This document shows positions 6,020-14,631 of a DNA stretch of 15,181 nt, in pieces. This DNA is from Halorhodospira sp. (GTDB lineage Bacteria; Pseudomonadota; Gammaproteobacteria; Nitrococcales; Halorhodospiraceae): the NCBI GenBank assembly GCA_007121755.1, contig SKJZ01000104.1, positions 1-15,181 on the forward strand, written 5' to 3'. The notes under the pieces were generated by a model. The model saw only the letters and a list, made by a program, of their open reading frames with translations. It had not been told where the DNA came from and did not search any database. Position numbers and translations under genes: made by a program. Numbering within the stretch: position 1 is the stretch's first letter; every line of letters starts with the position of its first letter.

Positions 6020-7517
6020 CGGTAACGGGCATCGGGGACGCGTCCCCGGTCGGCACGGCACGGGGGTATTGGTGGCAGTGGTCTCACTTCTCATGGGTGG
6101 CACGGCCGGCGCGGATGCGGTGTGGCAGATAACGCCGCGGATCACGCTGGGCGGAACCTATACCGACAACGTCAATCTCTCGCCGCGGGGGCAGGAGGCC
6201 CACGACTGGATCGGCGAAGTGGTGCCGGGCGTAATGGCGGAGCGGCAGGGGCGCCGCTTGAACGCCTTTGTGAACTACTCGCTGTGGAACCGGTACTACC
6301 TGCGCCACAGCGGCCGCAACCGGGCCCGCCATACCCTGCAAGCCTCGTCGAATCTTGAGGCCATCGATCAGTTTCTCTTCGTCGACGCCAATGCCACAAG
6401 GCGTGAGCGGGCGTTCTCGCTGCTGGAGCCGGTCGGTGTCAGTACCGACACGGGCGCTCTGGCGACCGTGACCACAGCGTCGGTCAGCCCCTATATCGTG
6501 CAGAGTTTGGGGCGCTTCGCCGACGGCCAAGTCCGTTATACCTACGACCGCATTTGGTACCGGCGCGCCAACCAGCCGGGCAGTGCCGGCCATCTCTGGC
6601 AGGGGGTGCTCGACAGCGGGCCGCTGTTCGGCACCCGCTTCTTCTGGCGGGCCAACTATAGCCACGAGCGGAATGAGTACGACAACGACCTGCGGCCCGA
6701 CGAGACCTTCGAGCGGTACTCCGGCACCCTCGGCTACCGGATCTCTCCCCGCCTGGAGGTCTTCGGGACGGCGGGTGAAGAGCGCAACGATTACCCCACC
6801 GTTCTCGACGAGCAGGACGGCAGCTTCTGGGAGGTCGGGACGCGCTGGGATCCGACACGGCGCACCCACGTCGAGGCGGTCTACGGCGAGCAGTTTTTCG
6901 GCGAGACGGGCCGGCTCAACGTTCAGCACCGGACCCGCCGCTCAACGTGGCGGGCGGGTTACTCGAAGAGGGTGACCACGGGGCGCCGCCTGGTTCTGCA
7001 GGAGGAGGCGTTCGACCCGGAAGACCCGGAGGCCGTTCTCTTCCTCTTTCTGCTATTCGGTCCGGAGGAGTTCGCGACCTTCGTCGATATGGATGAGGGC
7101 GTCTTCTTCATGCCCAGGTTGTTGAATGAGCCGGTGATTGCCGAGCGGGCGACCGCTTCGGTGACTTACCGGATCGGCCGGAGCCGCTTCGTCCTGAGCG
7201 GCAACCGGTTCGAGCTGGAGTTTCAAGACGGCATCACGCCCGGCGAAAAGGGCCACGGCGTGGGCGCCGGATGGAATTGGCGATTCGCCCCCCGGACCAG
7301 TTCCCAGACCAGCGTCGGTTGGACGCGGACAGAGTTCGAACTCGATGAGCCGCGAGAGGACGACCGCTACTTCTTCCGGTTACGGGTCGCCAAAGAGTAC
7401 ACGCCCCAGCTGACCGCCTCCGTGAGCTATCGGCATCAAGGCCGCCTGTCGTCGGCCGGGCGCGCCTTCGAGTACCGGGAAAACGCCGTGACCGCTCGCG
7501 CCACCATGGAATTTTGA
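6012..7517 (+). CDS. XrtA/PEP-CTERM-associated outer-membrane beta-barrel protein
   Basis: 501 residues. The N-terminus has a basic region (RGRVPGRHG), a hydrophobic core (VLVAVVSLLMGGTAG) and a likely signal peptidase site after ADA near residue 36. The mature protein begins with WQITPRITLGGTYTDNVNLS, typical of beta-barrels of this locus, and continues with alternating polar and aromatic strands (FVNYSLWNRYYLRHSGRN, WRANYSHERNEYDND, GTLGYRISPRLEVFGT). It ends ENAVTARATMEF with a C-terminal Phe, as many outer-membrane barrels do. It probably serves as an outer-membrane pore or scaffold for the polymer alongside the short Wza. The ATG lies inside the end of the kinase gene (8-base overlap), so translation is probably coupled. 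Confidence 0.9.
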   Translation: MSDGNGHRGRVPGRHGTGVLVAVVSLLMGGTAGADAVWQITPRITLGGTYTDNVNLSPRGQEAHDWIGEVVPGVMAERQGRRLNAFVNYSLWNRYYLRHSGRNRARHTLQASSNLEAIDQFLFVDANATRRERAFSLLEPVGVSTDTGALATVTTASVSPYIVQSLGRFADGQVRYTYDRIWYRRANQPGSAGHLWQGVLDSGPLFGTRFFWRANYSHERNEYDNDLRPDETFERYSGTLGYRISPRLEVFGTAGEERNDYPTVLDEQDGSFWEVGTRWDPTRRTHVEAVYGEQFFGETGRLNVQHRTRRSTWRAGYSKRVTTGRRLVLQEEAFDPEDPEAVLFLFLLFGPEEFATFVDMDEGVFFMPRLLNEPVIAERATASVTYRIGRSRFVLSGNRFELEFQDGITPGEKGHGVGAGWNWRFAPRTSSQTSVGWTRTEFELDEPREDDRYFFRLRVAKEYTPQLTASVSYRHQGRLSSAGRAFEYRENAVTARATMEF

Positions 7518-7527
7518 CGGAGTACCG

Positions 7528-8643
7528 ATGTACGAGAGCTTCTACCAATTGCAGGCCAAGCCGTTCGCGCTGAATCCCGATCCGCGCTTCTTTTTCGACA
7601 GCAGCGGCCACCGGCGGGCCATGTCCTACCTGGAGTACGGCGTCCACCGCGGCGAGGGGTTCGTGGTCATCACCGGAGAGGTGGGGGCGGGAAAGACCAC
7701 CGTGGTCCAGAACCTCTTTCACGGTCTCGACCGGGAGTCGGTGGTGGCGGCGCAACTGGTCACCACCCGGCTGGGGGCGGACGAGATGCTGCGTATGGTC
7801 TGTTCGGCCTTCGGCCTCGAGCACGAGGGGCTGAGCAAGACCGCTTTACTGCGTTCGCTGGAGGGGTTCTTGGAAAAGTGCCACCAACGCGGGAACCGCG
7901 CGTTGCTGGTGGTTGATGAGGCGCAGAATCTCAGTCGCGAGGCGGTGGAGGAGCTGCGCATGCTCTCCAACTTCAACGCCGGGGGGCGTTCGCTGCTGCA
8001 GAGCTTTCTGCTGGGGCAGCCGGAGTTCAGGAGCATCCTGCGCAACCCGAGCATGCAGCAGTTGCGGCAGCGAGTGGTCGCCACCTACCACCTGGACACG
8101 CTGGATCCTGAAGAGACCTGTAGCTACATCGAGCACCGCCTCAGCAGAGTGGGGTGGCAAGGGGATCCCGATTTTTCGCCCAAGGCCTACGCCGATATCC
8201 ACTACTTCTCCGGCGGTGTGCCCCGGAACATCAATATCCTCTGCGACCGCCTGTTGCTGATGGGCTATCTCCAGGAGTTACGCCACTTCAATCAGGAGGC
8301 GGTCCGCGCCGTGGCGGAGGAGATGGCCGAAGACCTCGGTGGTGGCGGGCCGAATGCGCCCCCGGATGGCGAAGAGATGGGCCGCATCGACCGGCTGTCG
8401 GGAGTGAAAGAGCCATCCATACCGGTCTTGTACCCGTCTTACGACGACTACTCTTCCGCGTGGCGGGACGCCCTGGCGATCCAAGTGGAGCGTCTCGCCG
8501 GCCGGATTGCGGCGCTGGAGCGCAGCGTGCTGACCTCCGAGCGTTACACCACTTACAACTACCGTGTCCTGCGGCGGCTTGCCGAGCAACTGGACAGCGG
8601 CGCGGCGGAAAGGCGGCAGCCCTCGGAGGGAGAGGATGGCTGA
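7528..8643 (+). CDS. XrtA-associated ExeA/MshM-like AAA ATPase
   Basis: 371 residues. The start MYESFYQLQAKPFALNPDPRF is the hallmark of the ExeA-like secretion ATPase group. Walker A GEVGAGKT is at 50-57 and Walker B LLVVDEAQ has D130 and E131; LSNFN and QLRQRVVATYHL follow as sensor and arginine regions. The AAA core ends near residue 270. After it comes an acidic and Gly/Pro-rich linker, then a helix (about 315-350) with coiled-coil character. Family members are thought to power or organise envelope assembly; the exact role in XrtA loci is not established. GGAG sits 6 bases before the ATG. The last 8 bases overlap the deacetylase start. Confidence 0.9.
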   Translation: MYESFYQLQAKPFALNPDPRFFFDSSGHRRAMSYLEYGVHRGEGFVVITGEVGAGKTTVVQNLFHGLDRESVVAAQLVTTRLGADEMLRMVCSAFGLEHEGLSKTALLRSLEGFLEKCHQRGNRALLVVDEAQNLSREAVEELRMLSNFNAGGRSLLQSFLLGQPEFRSILRNPSMQQLRQRVVATYHLDTLDPEETCSYIEHRLSRVGWQGDPDFSPKAYADIHYFSGGVPRNINILCDRLLLMGYLQELRHFNQEAVRAVAEEMAEDLGGGGPNAPPDGEEMGRIDRLSGVKEPSIPVLYPSYDDYSSAWRDALAIQVERLAGRIAALERSVLTSERYTTYNYRVLRRLAEQLDSGAAERRQPSEGEDG

Positions 8644-9487
8644 CTTCCGCAACGCGCTCACCGTTGATGTCGAGGACTACTTCCACGTCTCGGCGTTGGC
8701 GCCCCACATCCCCCGCTCCGACTGGGCGCGTCTGCCGTGCCGCGTGGAGCGCAACACTGAGCGGATCCTGGAAACCCTCGAGGAGGGTGGGGCGCGGGCG
8801 ACCTTTTTCGTACTCGGCTGGGTCGCCGAAAGGTACCCCGCGCTGGTCCGGCGTATCGTCGACGGCGGCCACGAGCTGGCCAGCCACGGTTACGGCCACC
8901 AGCGGGTCTGCGATCTGAGCGAAAAGGAGTTCCGTGACGACGCCCGGCGGGCCAGGGAGTTGCTGGAGCAGACCGGCGGCGTCCCGGTACACGGCTACCG
9001 CGCCCCCAGCTTCTCGATCGGCAAGTTGACGCCGTGGGCCCACCGCGTCCTCCGGGATACCGGTCACCGGTACAGCTCCAGCCTCTATCCGGTCCGCCAC
9101 GACCACTACGGTGACCCGCTGGCGCCTCGCTTTCCCCACGCCGCGGACACCGCCGGCGTGACGGAGTTGCCGATGACCACCGTGCGCCTCTTCGGACGCA
9201 ACTGGCCGGCCGCCGGCGGCGGCTACTTCCGCCTGCTGCCCTATCAGCTCTCCCGCCGTTGCCTGCAGCGGGTGAACGCCGCCGACAATCGGCCGTGCAT
9301 CTTCTACCTCCATCCGTGGGAGATCGACCCGCACCAGCCGCGGCAGCGGGGCCTGCCGGTCAAGACACGGCTGCGCCACTACTTGAATCTGCGACGCACG
9401 GAGCCGCGGCTGCGCCGTTTGTTGGGCGACTTCCACTGGGACCGGCTGGATCGGGTCTTTCCGGAAGCCGCGGAGGATCCGTCGTGA
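8636..9487 (+). CDS. XrtA-associated polysaccharide deacetylase (NodB domain, CE4)
   Basis: 283 residues from ATG at 8636, chosen because GGAGGGAGAGG lies directly upstream and MADFRNALTVDVEDYFHV is the normal family start. The frame is open further upstream, but that part lies within the ATPase gene. NodB motifs: D11, E13 and D14 in VDVEDYF (motif 1), metal-binding H84 and H88 in SHGYGH (motif 2), R122 in YRAPSFS (motif 3) and H226 in LHPWEID (motif 5). It lacks a signal peptide, so it probably acts in the cytoplasm or at the inner membrane, removing acetyl groups from amino sugars of the precursor. Stop and next start overlap by one base (TGATG). Confidence 0.92.
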   Translation: MADFRNALTVDVEDYFHVSALAPHIPRSDWARLPCRVERNTERILETLEEGGARATFFVLGWVAERYPALVRRIVDGGHELASHGYGHQRVCDLSEKEFRDDARRARELLEQTGGVPVHGYRAPSFSIGKLTPWAHRVLRDTGHRYSSSLYPVRHDHYGDPLAPRFPHAADTAGVTELPMTTVRLFGRNWPAAGGGYFRLLPYQLSRRCLQRVNAADNRPCIFYLHPWEIDPHQPRQRGLPVKTRLRHYLNLRRTEPRLRRLLGDFHWDRLDRVFPEAAEDPS

Positions 9488-10572
9488 TGCGGCTCGAAGA
9501 GAACGGCCGGGAGTGGGAGGCGGCCCTCCGTCCGCCGCAGGCGCCCCCGCGGGTAAAGGCGCTGGAGTCGCGCGGTGACGCCCGCTGGGACGACTACGTC
9601 TTCGCCCACCCCGACGCCACCTTCTTCCACCGCGCGGGCTGGGAGGAGGTGATCCGGGACGCCCTCGGCCACCGTACCCACTTTCTCTACGCCGAGGATG
9701 AGTACGGTGCGCTGGCCGGCGTGCTGCCGCTGGCCGAGGTGCGCACACTGCTCTTCGGCCGCGCGCTGGTCTCGTTGCCGTGCTGCGTTTACGGCGGTCT
9801 CCTGGCCGACAACGCCGAGGCGCGTCGCGCCCTCGATGAGGCCGCCCAGTCGCTGGCCGCCCGGCTCGGCGTCGATCACCTGGAGTACCGCCATCGCCAA
9901 CCGGTCCACCCGGAGTGGCACGGCAAGGATCTCTACTACGCCTTCCGCAAGGGCATTGAGCCCGAGGTCGAGGCGAACCTCCAGGCCATACCGCGTAAGC
10001 AGCGGCGCATGGTCCGCCAGGGCGCAAAAGCGGGGCTGGTCGCCGAAGAGGATGCGGGCATCGAGCGCTTCTTTCCGATCTATGCCGCCAATGTCCACCG
10101 CCTCGGCACGCCGGTCTTCAGCCGGAAGTACTTCGAGCGGCTCAGGGCCGTCTTCGGCGAAGAGTGCCGGGTATTGACGGTGAGCCGCGGCGGCGAGGCC
10201 GTGGCCTCCGTCATGACCTTCTACTTCCGGGACGAGATCCTCCCGTACTACGGCGGCGGTGCGCCTGCCGCTCGGCGGATGGCCGCCTACGACTTCATGT
10301 ATTGGGAGTTGATGCGCCGCGGTTGCGAGGCCGGGTACCGCGTCTTCGACTTCGGCCGTAGCAAGCACGGCACCGGCTCGTTCAGTTTCAAGAAGAACTG
10401 GGGCTTCGAGCCCCGCCGGCTGTACTACGAGTTTCAGTTGCACCGTGGCCGGGCAGTGCCCGACCACAACCCCCTCAACCCCCGCTACCAGCGCCTGATC
10501 CGGATGTGGCGCCGGCTGCCGTTACCGGTGGCGAACTGGTTGGGGCCGAAAATCGTACGTGGACTGGGGTAA
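9487..10572 (+). CDS. XrtA-associated FemAB-like transferase (GNAT fold)
   Basis: 361 residues from ATG at 9487, with GGAGGAT about 10 bases upstream; GTG at 9484 is a possible alternative. It contains an N-terminal half (WDDYVFAHPDATFFHRAGW, then GALAGVLPLAEVRTLLFGR) and a second acyltransferase half (QRRMVRQGAKAGL, FFPIYAANVHRLGTPVFSRKYF, VASVMTFYFRDEILPYYGG, YDFMYWELMRRGCEAGYRVFDFGRS). FDFGRSKHGTGSFSFKKNWG is the strongly conserved family core. FemAB enzymes use aminoacyl-tRNA to form amide links. Here the acceptor is presumably an amino group on the polymer precursor, perhaps one freed by the deacetylase just upstream. That link is inference. Confidence 0.9.
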   Translation: MRLEENGREWEAALRPPQAPPRVKALESRGDARWDDYVFAHPDATFFHRAGWEEVIRDALGHRTHFLYAEDEYGALAGVLPLAEVRTLLFGRALVSLPCCVYGGLLADNAEARRALDEAAQSLAARLGVDHLEYRHRQPVHPEWHGKDLYYAFRKGIEPEVEANLQAIPRKQRRMVRQGAKAGLVAEEDAGIERFFPIYAANVHRLGTPVFSRKYFERLRAVFGEECRVLTVSRGGEAVASVMTFYFRDEILPYYGGGAPAARRMAAYDFMYWELMRRGCEAGYRVFDFGRSKHGTGSFSFKKNWGFEPRRLYYEFQLHRGRAVPDHNPLNPRYQRLIRMWRRLPLPVANWLGPKIVRGLG

Positions 10573-10578
10573 CGCGCC

Positions 10579-11838
10579 GTGGAGGAGATCCTCTTTCTTA
10601 CGCACCGGATTCCGTGGCCGCCCAACAAGGGCGACAAGATCCGTTCGCACCATATGCTGCGCCACTTGGCGGAGCGCTACCGGGTCCACCTGGGGACGTT
10701 CATCGACGATGTGGCCGATGAGCAGCACGTCCCGGCGCTTCACGATATTTGCGCGGGCGTCTATGTCTCTCGCCTCACCCCCTGGAGATCCCGGTGGCGG
10801 GCCGCCGCCGGGCTCCTGCGCGGCCAGGCGCTGACCTTGCCGTGCTACGCCGATCCCGGTATGCGGCGCTGGGTCGACGGGCTCCTGGCGGAGCGGCCGG
10901 TGCGCCGGGCGGTGGTCTTCTCATCGGCGATGGCGCAGTACGTGGAGGACGCCGCCGGCTTGCGCCGCGTGATCGACCTGGTCGATGTCGACTCGGACAA
11001 GTGGAGTCAGTACTCCCAGGGCCAGTCGTGGCCGTGGAGCTGGATCTACCGGCGCGAGGGGAGGCGGCTGCTGCAGTACGAGCGCCGGTTGGCGCGGCGC
11101 GCGGAGGCGTGCGTCCTGGTTTCGGATGAAGAGGTGGACCTGTTCCGCCGGCTCGCTCCGGAGAGCGCCTCCGTCGTGCGCGCCATGCACAACGGGGTCG
11201 ATACCGCCTACTTCGACCCCGCGGCGGCCGGCGAGAGCCCCTACCCCCGTGGCGAAACGCCGTTGGTCTTCACCGGTGCAATGGACTACTGGCCCAATGT
11301 CGACGCGGTCTGCTGGTTCGTTGATGAAGTGCTGCCGCGCATCTTGGAGAACCACCCGTCGGCGCGTTTCTACATTGTCGGCAACCGGCCGGCGCCCCGC
11401 GTGCGCGCCCTGGCACGGCGGCCCGGCGTCGTGGTGACCGGCTTTGTCGAGGACATGCGGCCGTGGCTTGCCCACAGCCGGGTTGCGGTCGCTCCGCTGC
11501 GGATCGCCCGCGGGGTTCAGAACAAGGTGCTGGAGGCCATGGCCATGGGGCGGCCGATGGTGGCCAGCCCGCAGGCCTTGGCCGGAATCCGCGCGCGGAC
11601 GCGGGCGGAGGTGCCGTGCGCGGCTTCGGCGGACGCCTTCGTATGTATGGTCGGCGCCCTATTGGAGTGTCCGGACCCGGCCTCGGGGGTTCGCCTGCGG
11701 CGGCGCGTCGTGACCGACTACAGTTGGCGGACGCAATTGAAGGTGCTGGACGAGTTGCTGCCGCCGCCCGCTGCGAAACAGTGTGCCGTTTCGGCGGAGA
11801 CGCTGGCGCCGGTGATGGAGGCGGCGCATGGCAACTGA
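10579..11838 (+). CDS. XrtA-associated GT4 sugar transferase 1
   Basis: 419 residues from GTG at 10579, only six bases after the previous stop, with GGGG about 8 bases upstream. The N-terminal part has the GT4 opening for nucleotide-sugar glycosyltransferases of this locus (ILFLTHRIPWPPNKGDKIRS) and IDLVDVDSDKWSQY. The C-terminal GT-B half has HNGVDTAYFDP, FTGAMDYWPNVDA, FYIVGN and GVQNKVLEAMAMGRPMVAS. The last replaces the usual first Glu of the EX7E motif with Arg but keeps the second, which appears normal for this subgroup. It probably acts on the cytoplasmic face, adding one sugar to the lipid-linked unit; the sugar cannot be read from sequence. It overlaps exosortase by 11 bases. Confidence 0.9.
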   Translation: MEEILFLTHRIPWPPNKGDKIRSHHMLRHLAERYRVHLGTFIDDVADEQHVPALHDICAGVYVSRLTPWRSRWRAAAGLLRGQALTLPCYADPGMRRWVDGLLAERPVRRAVVFSSAMAQYVEDAAGLRRVIDLVDVDSDKWSQYSQGQSWPWSWIYRREGRRLLQYERRLARRAEACVLVSDEEVDLFRRLAPESASVVRAMHNGVDTAYFDPAAAGESPYPRGETPLVFTGAMDYWPNVDAVCWFVDEVLPRILENHPSARFYIVGNRPAPRVRALARRPGVVVTGFVEDMRPWLAHSRVAVAPLRIARGVQNKVLEAMAMGRPMVASPQALAGIRARTRAEVPCAASADAFVCMVGALLECPDPASGVRLRRRVVTDYSWRTQLKVLDELLPPPAAKQCAVSAETLAPVMEAAHGN

Positions 11839-13387
11839 AGCGCAAGCGCCGTGGCGTGCCGCTTCCGCGCCGGCAAGCTGGGCGGTGCCGCTGGCAATGT
11901 TCGTTGGTGTGCTGCTCCTGCTGCTGGTGGTCTTCCACACCACCTACTGGAGTTTGGTGGCGACGTGGATCCGCTCGGAGACCTTCGCCCACGGGTTTCT
12001 GATCGTCCCCATCGTGCTCTTTCTCGTCTGGCTCCGGCGAGAAGAAGTGATTTGGCAAGCCCGCCCGCGCCCATTTCTGCCGGCGGCGTTGCCGCTGCTG
12101 CTGCTCGCCGCGGCGTGGGTTCTCGGCGAACTGGTCGATGTGCTCTCGGTGCGCCAGTTTGCGGTGGTCCTGATGATTCCGGCCTTGGTTTGGCTGGTGC
12201 TGGGCAGCCGGGTGGTATGGATCTTGAAATTCCCCCTGGCCTACCTGCTCTTCGCCGTCCCCTTTGGGGAGTTCCTGGTGCAGCCGATGATGGTTTTCAC
12301 CGCGGACTTCACCATCACCCTGGTGCGGTGGAGCGGGGTGCCGGTCTACCGCGAGGGCATGGACTTCAGCCTGCCCACCGGGAATTGGTCGGTTGTTGAG
12401 GCGTGCAGCGGCGTCCGCTATCTCATCGCCTCATTCGCCCTGGGCTGTCTCTACCAGTACCTGATGTACCGCTCGTGGCGCCGGAGGCTGGCCTTCCTGG
12501 CCGCCTCGCTGATCGTGCCCGTCGTCGCCAACGGTCTGCGCGCCTACTTCATCGTGATGTTGGGCCACCTCAGCGATATGAGCCTGGCCGCCGGGGTCGA
12601 CCACCTGCTCTACGGCTGGCTCTTCTTCGGCGTGGTGATCACGCTGCTCTTCTGGGCCGGCAGCTACTGGCGGGAAGACGGTGCGCAAGACCGGGGCAGG
12701 CCCACAACCGGTTATTCCGCCGCCCTGCGCGCGCGGGGGCCGGCCGGAGCCGTGGCGCCTGCCTTCGCGGCGGTGGTATTGGCCGCCGTGGTGATCCTCT
12801 CCGCTCCGTTGTACACCGGCTGGATGGGCCGCAATGCCGGCGACGCGGTGCCGCCGTTGGACCTTTCGGGCGCGGCGGCGGAGGGGTGGGAGCGCGCCAC
12901 CCCTCCCGCCGATTGGCGTCCGGGTTACCACGGGGCCCGCGACGAGTGGCACGCCGGCTTCCGGCGCGGCGGACAGGAGGTCGGGGTCTACGTCGGCCTC
13001 TACGCCGACCAAGCCCGTAACGGCAAGATGGCGGCGTGGGAGAACACGCTTGCGGGCCGGGACCGCCCCGGCTGGCGGGAGCGCCGTGCGGGCCATGCCG
13101 AGGCGGCAGAGGCAGCGGGCCGCCGGGCGCTGCTCACCGGGCCGGATCGCCGCATTGTCGCCTGGCAGTGGTACTGGGTGGACGGCCGCCTGACGGCCAG
13201 CCGCCACCTGGTCAAAGGGTTGGAGGCCCTCTCCATGCTGCGTGGCCGGGGCGACGCGGCGGCCAACATTGTGATCTTCGCCGCCTACCGCGACAGCCCC
13301 GATGAGGTCGAGGCGGCCCTGGCGGAGTTCGCCGAGGCGAGCCTGCCCCACATTCGGGACCGGTTGGACGGGAGGGCCGCTCAATGA
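11828..13387 (+). CDS. xrtA: Exosortase A fused to EpsI-type domain
   Basis: A membrane transpeptidase-like enzyme that recognises C-terminal PEP-CTERM signals on exported proteins. 519 residues. The first 285 or so form a multi-pass membrane domain (about eight helices) with the exosortase active-site Cys193 in VEACSGVRYL, conserved Arg238 in ANGLRAYF and His247 in MLGHLSD. After a charged loop a further membrane helix (about 303-325, APAFAAVVLAAVVILSAPL) leads into a periplasmic EpsI domain (about 345-510: PADWRPGYHGARDEW, VGVYVGLYADQ, WQWYWVDGRLTASR, ALSMLRGRGDAA). EpsI is a separate gene in some loci, but the fusion is common in exosortase A. ATG 11828 overlaps the preceding gene by 11 bases, and the last four bases overlap the next start. 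Confidence 0.95.
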   Translation: MATEAQAPWRAASAPASWAVPLAMFVGVLLLLLVVFHTTYWSLVATWIRSETFAHGFLIVPIVLFLVWLRREEVIWQARPRPFLPAALPLLLLAAAWVLGELVDVLSVRQFAVVLMIPALVWLVLGSRVVWILKFPLAYLLFAVPFGEFLVQPMMVFTADFTITLVRWSGVPVYREGMDFSLPTGNWSVVEACSGVRYLIASFALGCLYQYLMYRSWRRRLAFLAASLIVPVVANGLRAYFIVMLGHLSDMSLAAGVDHLLYGWLFFGVVITLLFWAGSYWREDGAQDRGRPTTGYSAALRARGPAGAVAPAFAAVVLAAVVILSAPLYTGWMGRNAGDAVPPLDLSGAAAEGWERATPPADWRPGYHGARDEWHAGFRRGGQEVGVYVGLYADQARNGKMAAWENTLAGRDRPGWRERRAGHAEAAEAAGRRALLTGPDRRIVAWQWYWVDGRLTASRHLVKGLEALSMLRGRGDAAANIVIFAAYRDSPDEVEAALAEFAEASLPHIRDRLDGRAAQ

Positions 13388-14631
13388 ATGGTGCCCACCG
13401 CTCACATCGTGGCGCCGGGCGGGACCGCCGCCTGCTGGTCGCCCACATCGTCTTCCGCCTCGACGTGGGCGGGCTGGAGAAGATCCTGCTGGATCTGATC
13501 CGGGGCCTGCCGGCGGAGCGTTTCCGCCACATGATCGTCTGCATCGACGACTTCAATCCCGATTTCCGGGGGTACTTTCCCAACGACGTGCCGGTCTTTC
13601 CGCTGCATAAGGGGTCCGCGGGAACTTTTTGGCGCCTGTGGCGCCTGCTGCGCCGGGAACGGCCCGACCTCGTACACAGTTGCAACCTGGCGGCGCTGGA
13701 GTGCCAGCCGGTGGCCGCGTTGGCGGGAGTGCGGGCGCGGATTCACGCCGAGCACGGCTGGAATATGGGCGATCTGGATGGTGCCAACCGCCGGCGCCGT
13801 TGGTGGCGGTGGCTGCTCAGTCCGTGGGTCCACCGGCACGTCGCGGTCTCCGGCCATCTGGCCGACTACCTCGTTCACGGGGCAGGCATTCCGGCCCGCC
13901 GGGTGGTCCATATCTACAACGGCGTCGATACCGGCTGCTTCCGGCCGGATGGCCAGCGCCCCAAATGGTATCCGGGGGCGGCGGAGGCCGAGCCGGCCCC
14001 CCGTCTCCGTCCGGGCCTCCGGAACCCCCGGCCGGCGGAGCGGGCATGGGTCGTCGGCACGGTGGGGAGGCTGGAGAGGGTCAAGGACCAGGTCCGCCTG
14101 GTCCGCGCCTTCGCCCGGCTCCGTGAACTGCTGCCCGAGCGCTTCCCCGATTTGCGGCTGGCGATAATCGGCGATGGCCCGGAGCGCCGCGCCGTGAAGA
14201 GGGCGGTGGAAGAGGCGGGGATCGCGGACCGGGCGTGGCTGGCCGGCAGCCGGAGCGATCTTCCCGAATTACTGCGCGGCATGGATTGCTTCGCCTTGCC
14301 GTCGCTGGCCGAAGGGATACCGGTCACCGTGCTGGAGGCCATGGCCAGCGGCCTGCCGGTGGTGGCCAGCCGGGTGGGGGGTATCCCCGAACTGGTGGTG
14401 GACGGGCAGACCGGCGCCCTGGTGCCGGCGGCGGATACCGATGCGTTGGCGCGGGCGTTGGCCAGCTACGCCCGCGATCCCGCCTTGGGGGCAGCGCACG
14501 GAGCCGCCGGCCGCGAACGAGTGGAGGGCCGGTTCGATGTCGGGTCGATGGTTCAGGACTACGCCGCGCTATACGGCGAGGTGTTGAACGGGCGCGCCGC
14601 GCTGACGGGGGTGCCGCCGTGTGCGGAGTGA
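13384..14631 (+). CDS. XrtA-associated GT4 sugar transferase 2
   Basis: 415 residues, starting at an ATGA overlap with the exosortase stop. N-terminal half: VAHIVFRLDVGGLEKILLDL, VHSCNLAALECQPVAALAG, RIHAEHGWN. C-terminal half: YNGVDTGCFRP, VVGTVGRLERVKDQVRLVRA, AIIGDGPERRAVKRAV, and a complete EX7E motif with E310 and E318 (EGIPVTVLEAMASGLPVVAS). This is a retaining GT-B enzyme using a nucleotide sugar at the cytoplasmic face. Between the first GT-B half and VVGTVGR is a Pro/Arg/Ala-rich stretch (about 187-220) that looks like a flexible linker. The 3' end overlaps the amidotransferase by 13 bases. Confidence 0.92.
   Translation: MNGAHRSHRGAGRDRRLLVAHIVFRLDVGGLEKILLDLIRGLPAERFRHMIVCIDDFNPDFRGYFPNDVPVFPLHKGSAGTFWRLWRLLRRERPDLVHSCNLAALECQPVAALAGVRARIHAEHGWNMGDLDGANRRRRWWRWLLSPWVHRHVAVSGHLADYLVHGAGIPARRVVHIYNGVDTGCFRPDGQRPKWYPGAAEAEPAPRLRPGLRNPRPAERAWVVGTVGRLERVKDQVRLVRAFARLRELLPERFPDLRLAIIGDGPERRAVKRAVEEAGIADRAWLAGSRSDLPELLRGMDCFALPSLAEGIPVTVLEAMASGLPVVASRVGGIPELVVDGQTGALVPAADTDALARALASYARDPALGAAHGAAGRERVEGRFDVGSMVQDYAALYGEVLNGRAALTGVPPCAE

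Noticed and set aside
5099..6145. Minus-strand open frame of 348 codons
   Set aside because: Antisense to the tyrosine kinase gene, which carries complete Walker motifs; the antisense product shows no recognisable family.
8564..8635. Upstream extension of the deacetylase gene
   Set aside because: It lies inside the ATPase gene, and the normal family N-terminus begins at the ATG at 8636 with a strong ribosome binding site.
8288..10027. Long minus-strand open frame of 579 codons
   Set aside because: It lies antisense to the ATPase, deacetylase and FemAB genes, whose motifs are intact. Its product is rich in Arg, Pro, Gly and Ala with no domain, as expected for antisense frames in GC-rich coding DNA.
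9379..10467. Minus-strand open frame of 362 codons
   Set aside because: Antisense shadow of the FemAB-like gene; no coherent domain.
12431..13405. Minus-strand open frame of 324 codons
   Set aside because: Antisense to the exosortase/EpsI gene, with Gly/Arg/Ala-rich composition and no domain.
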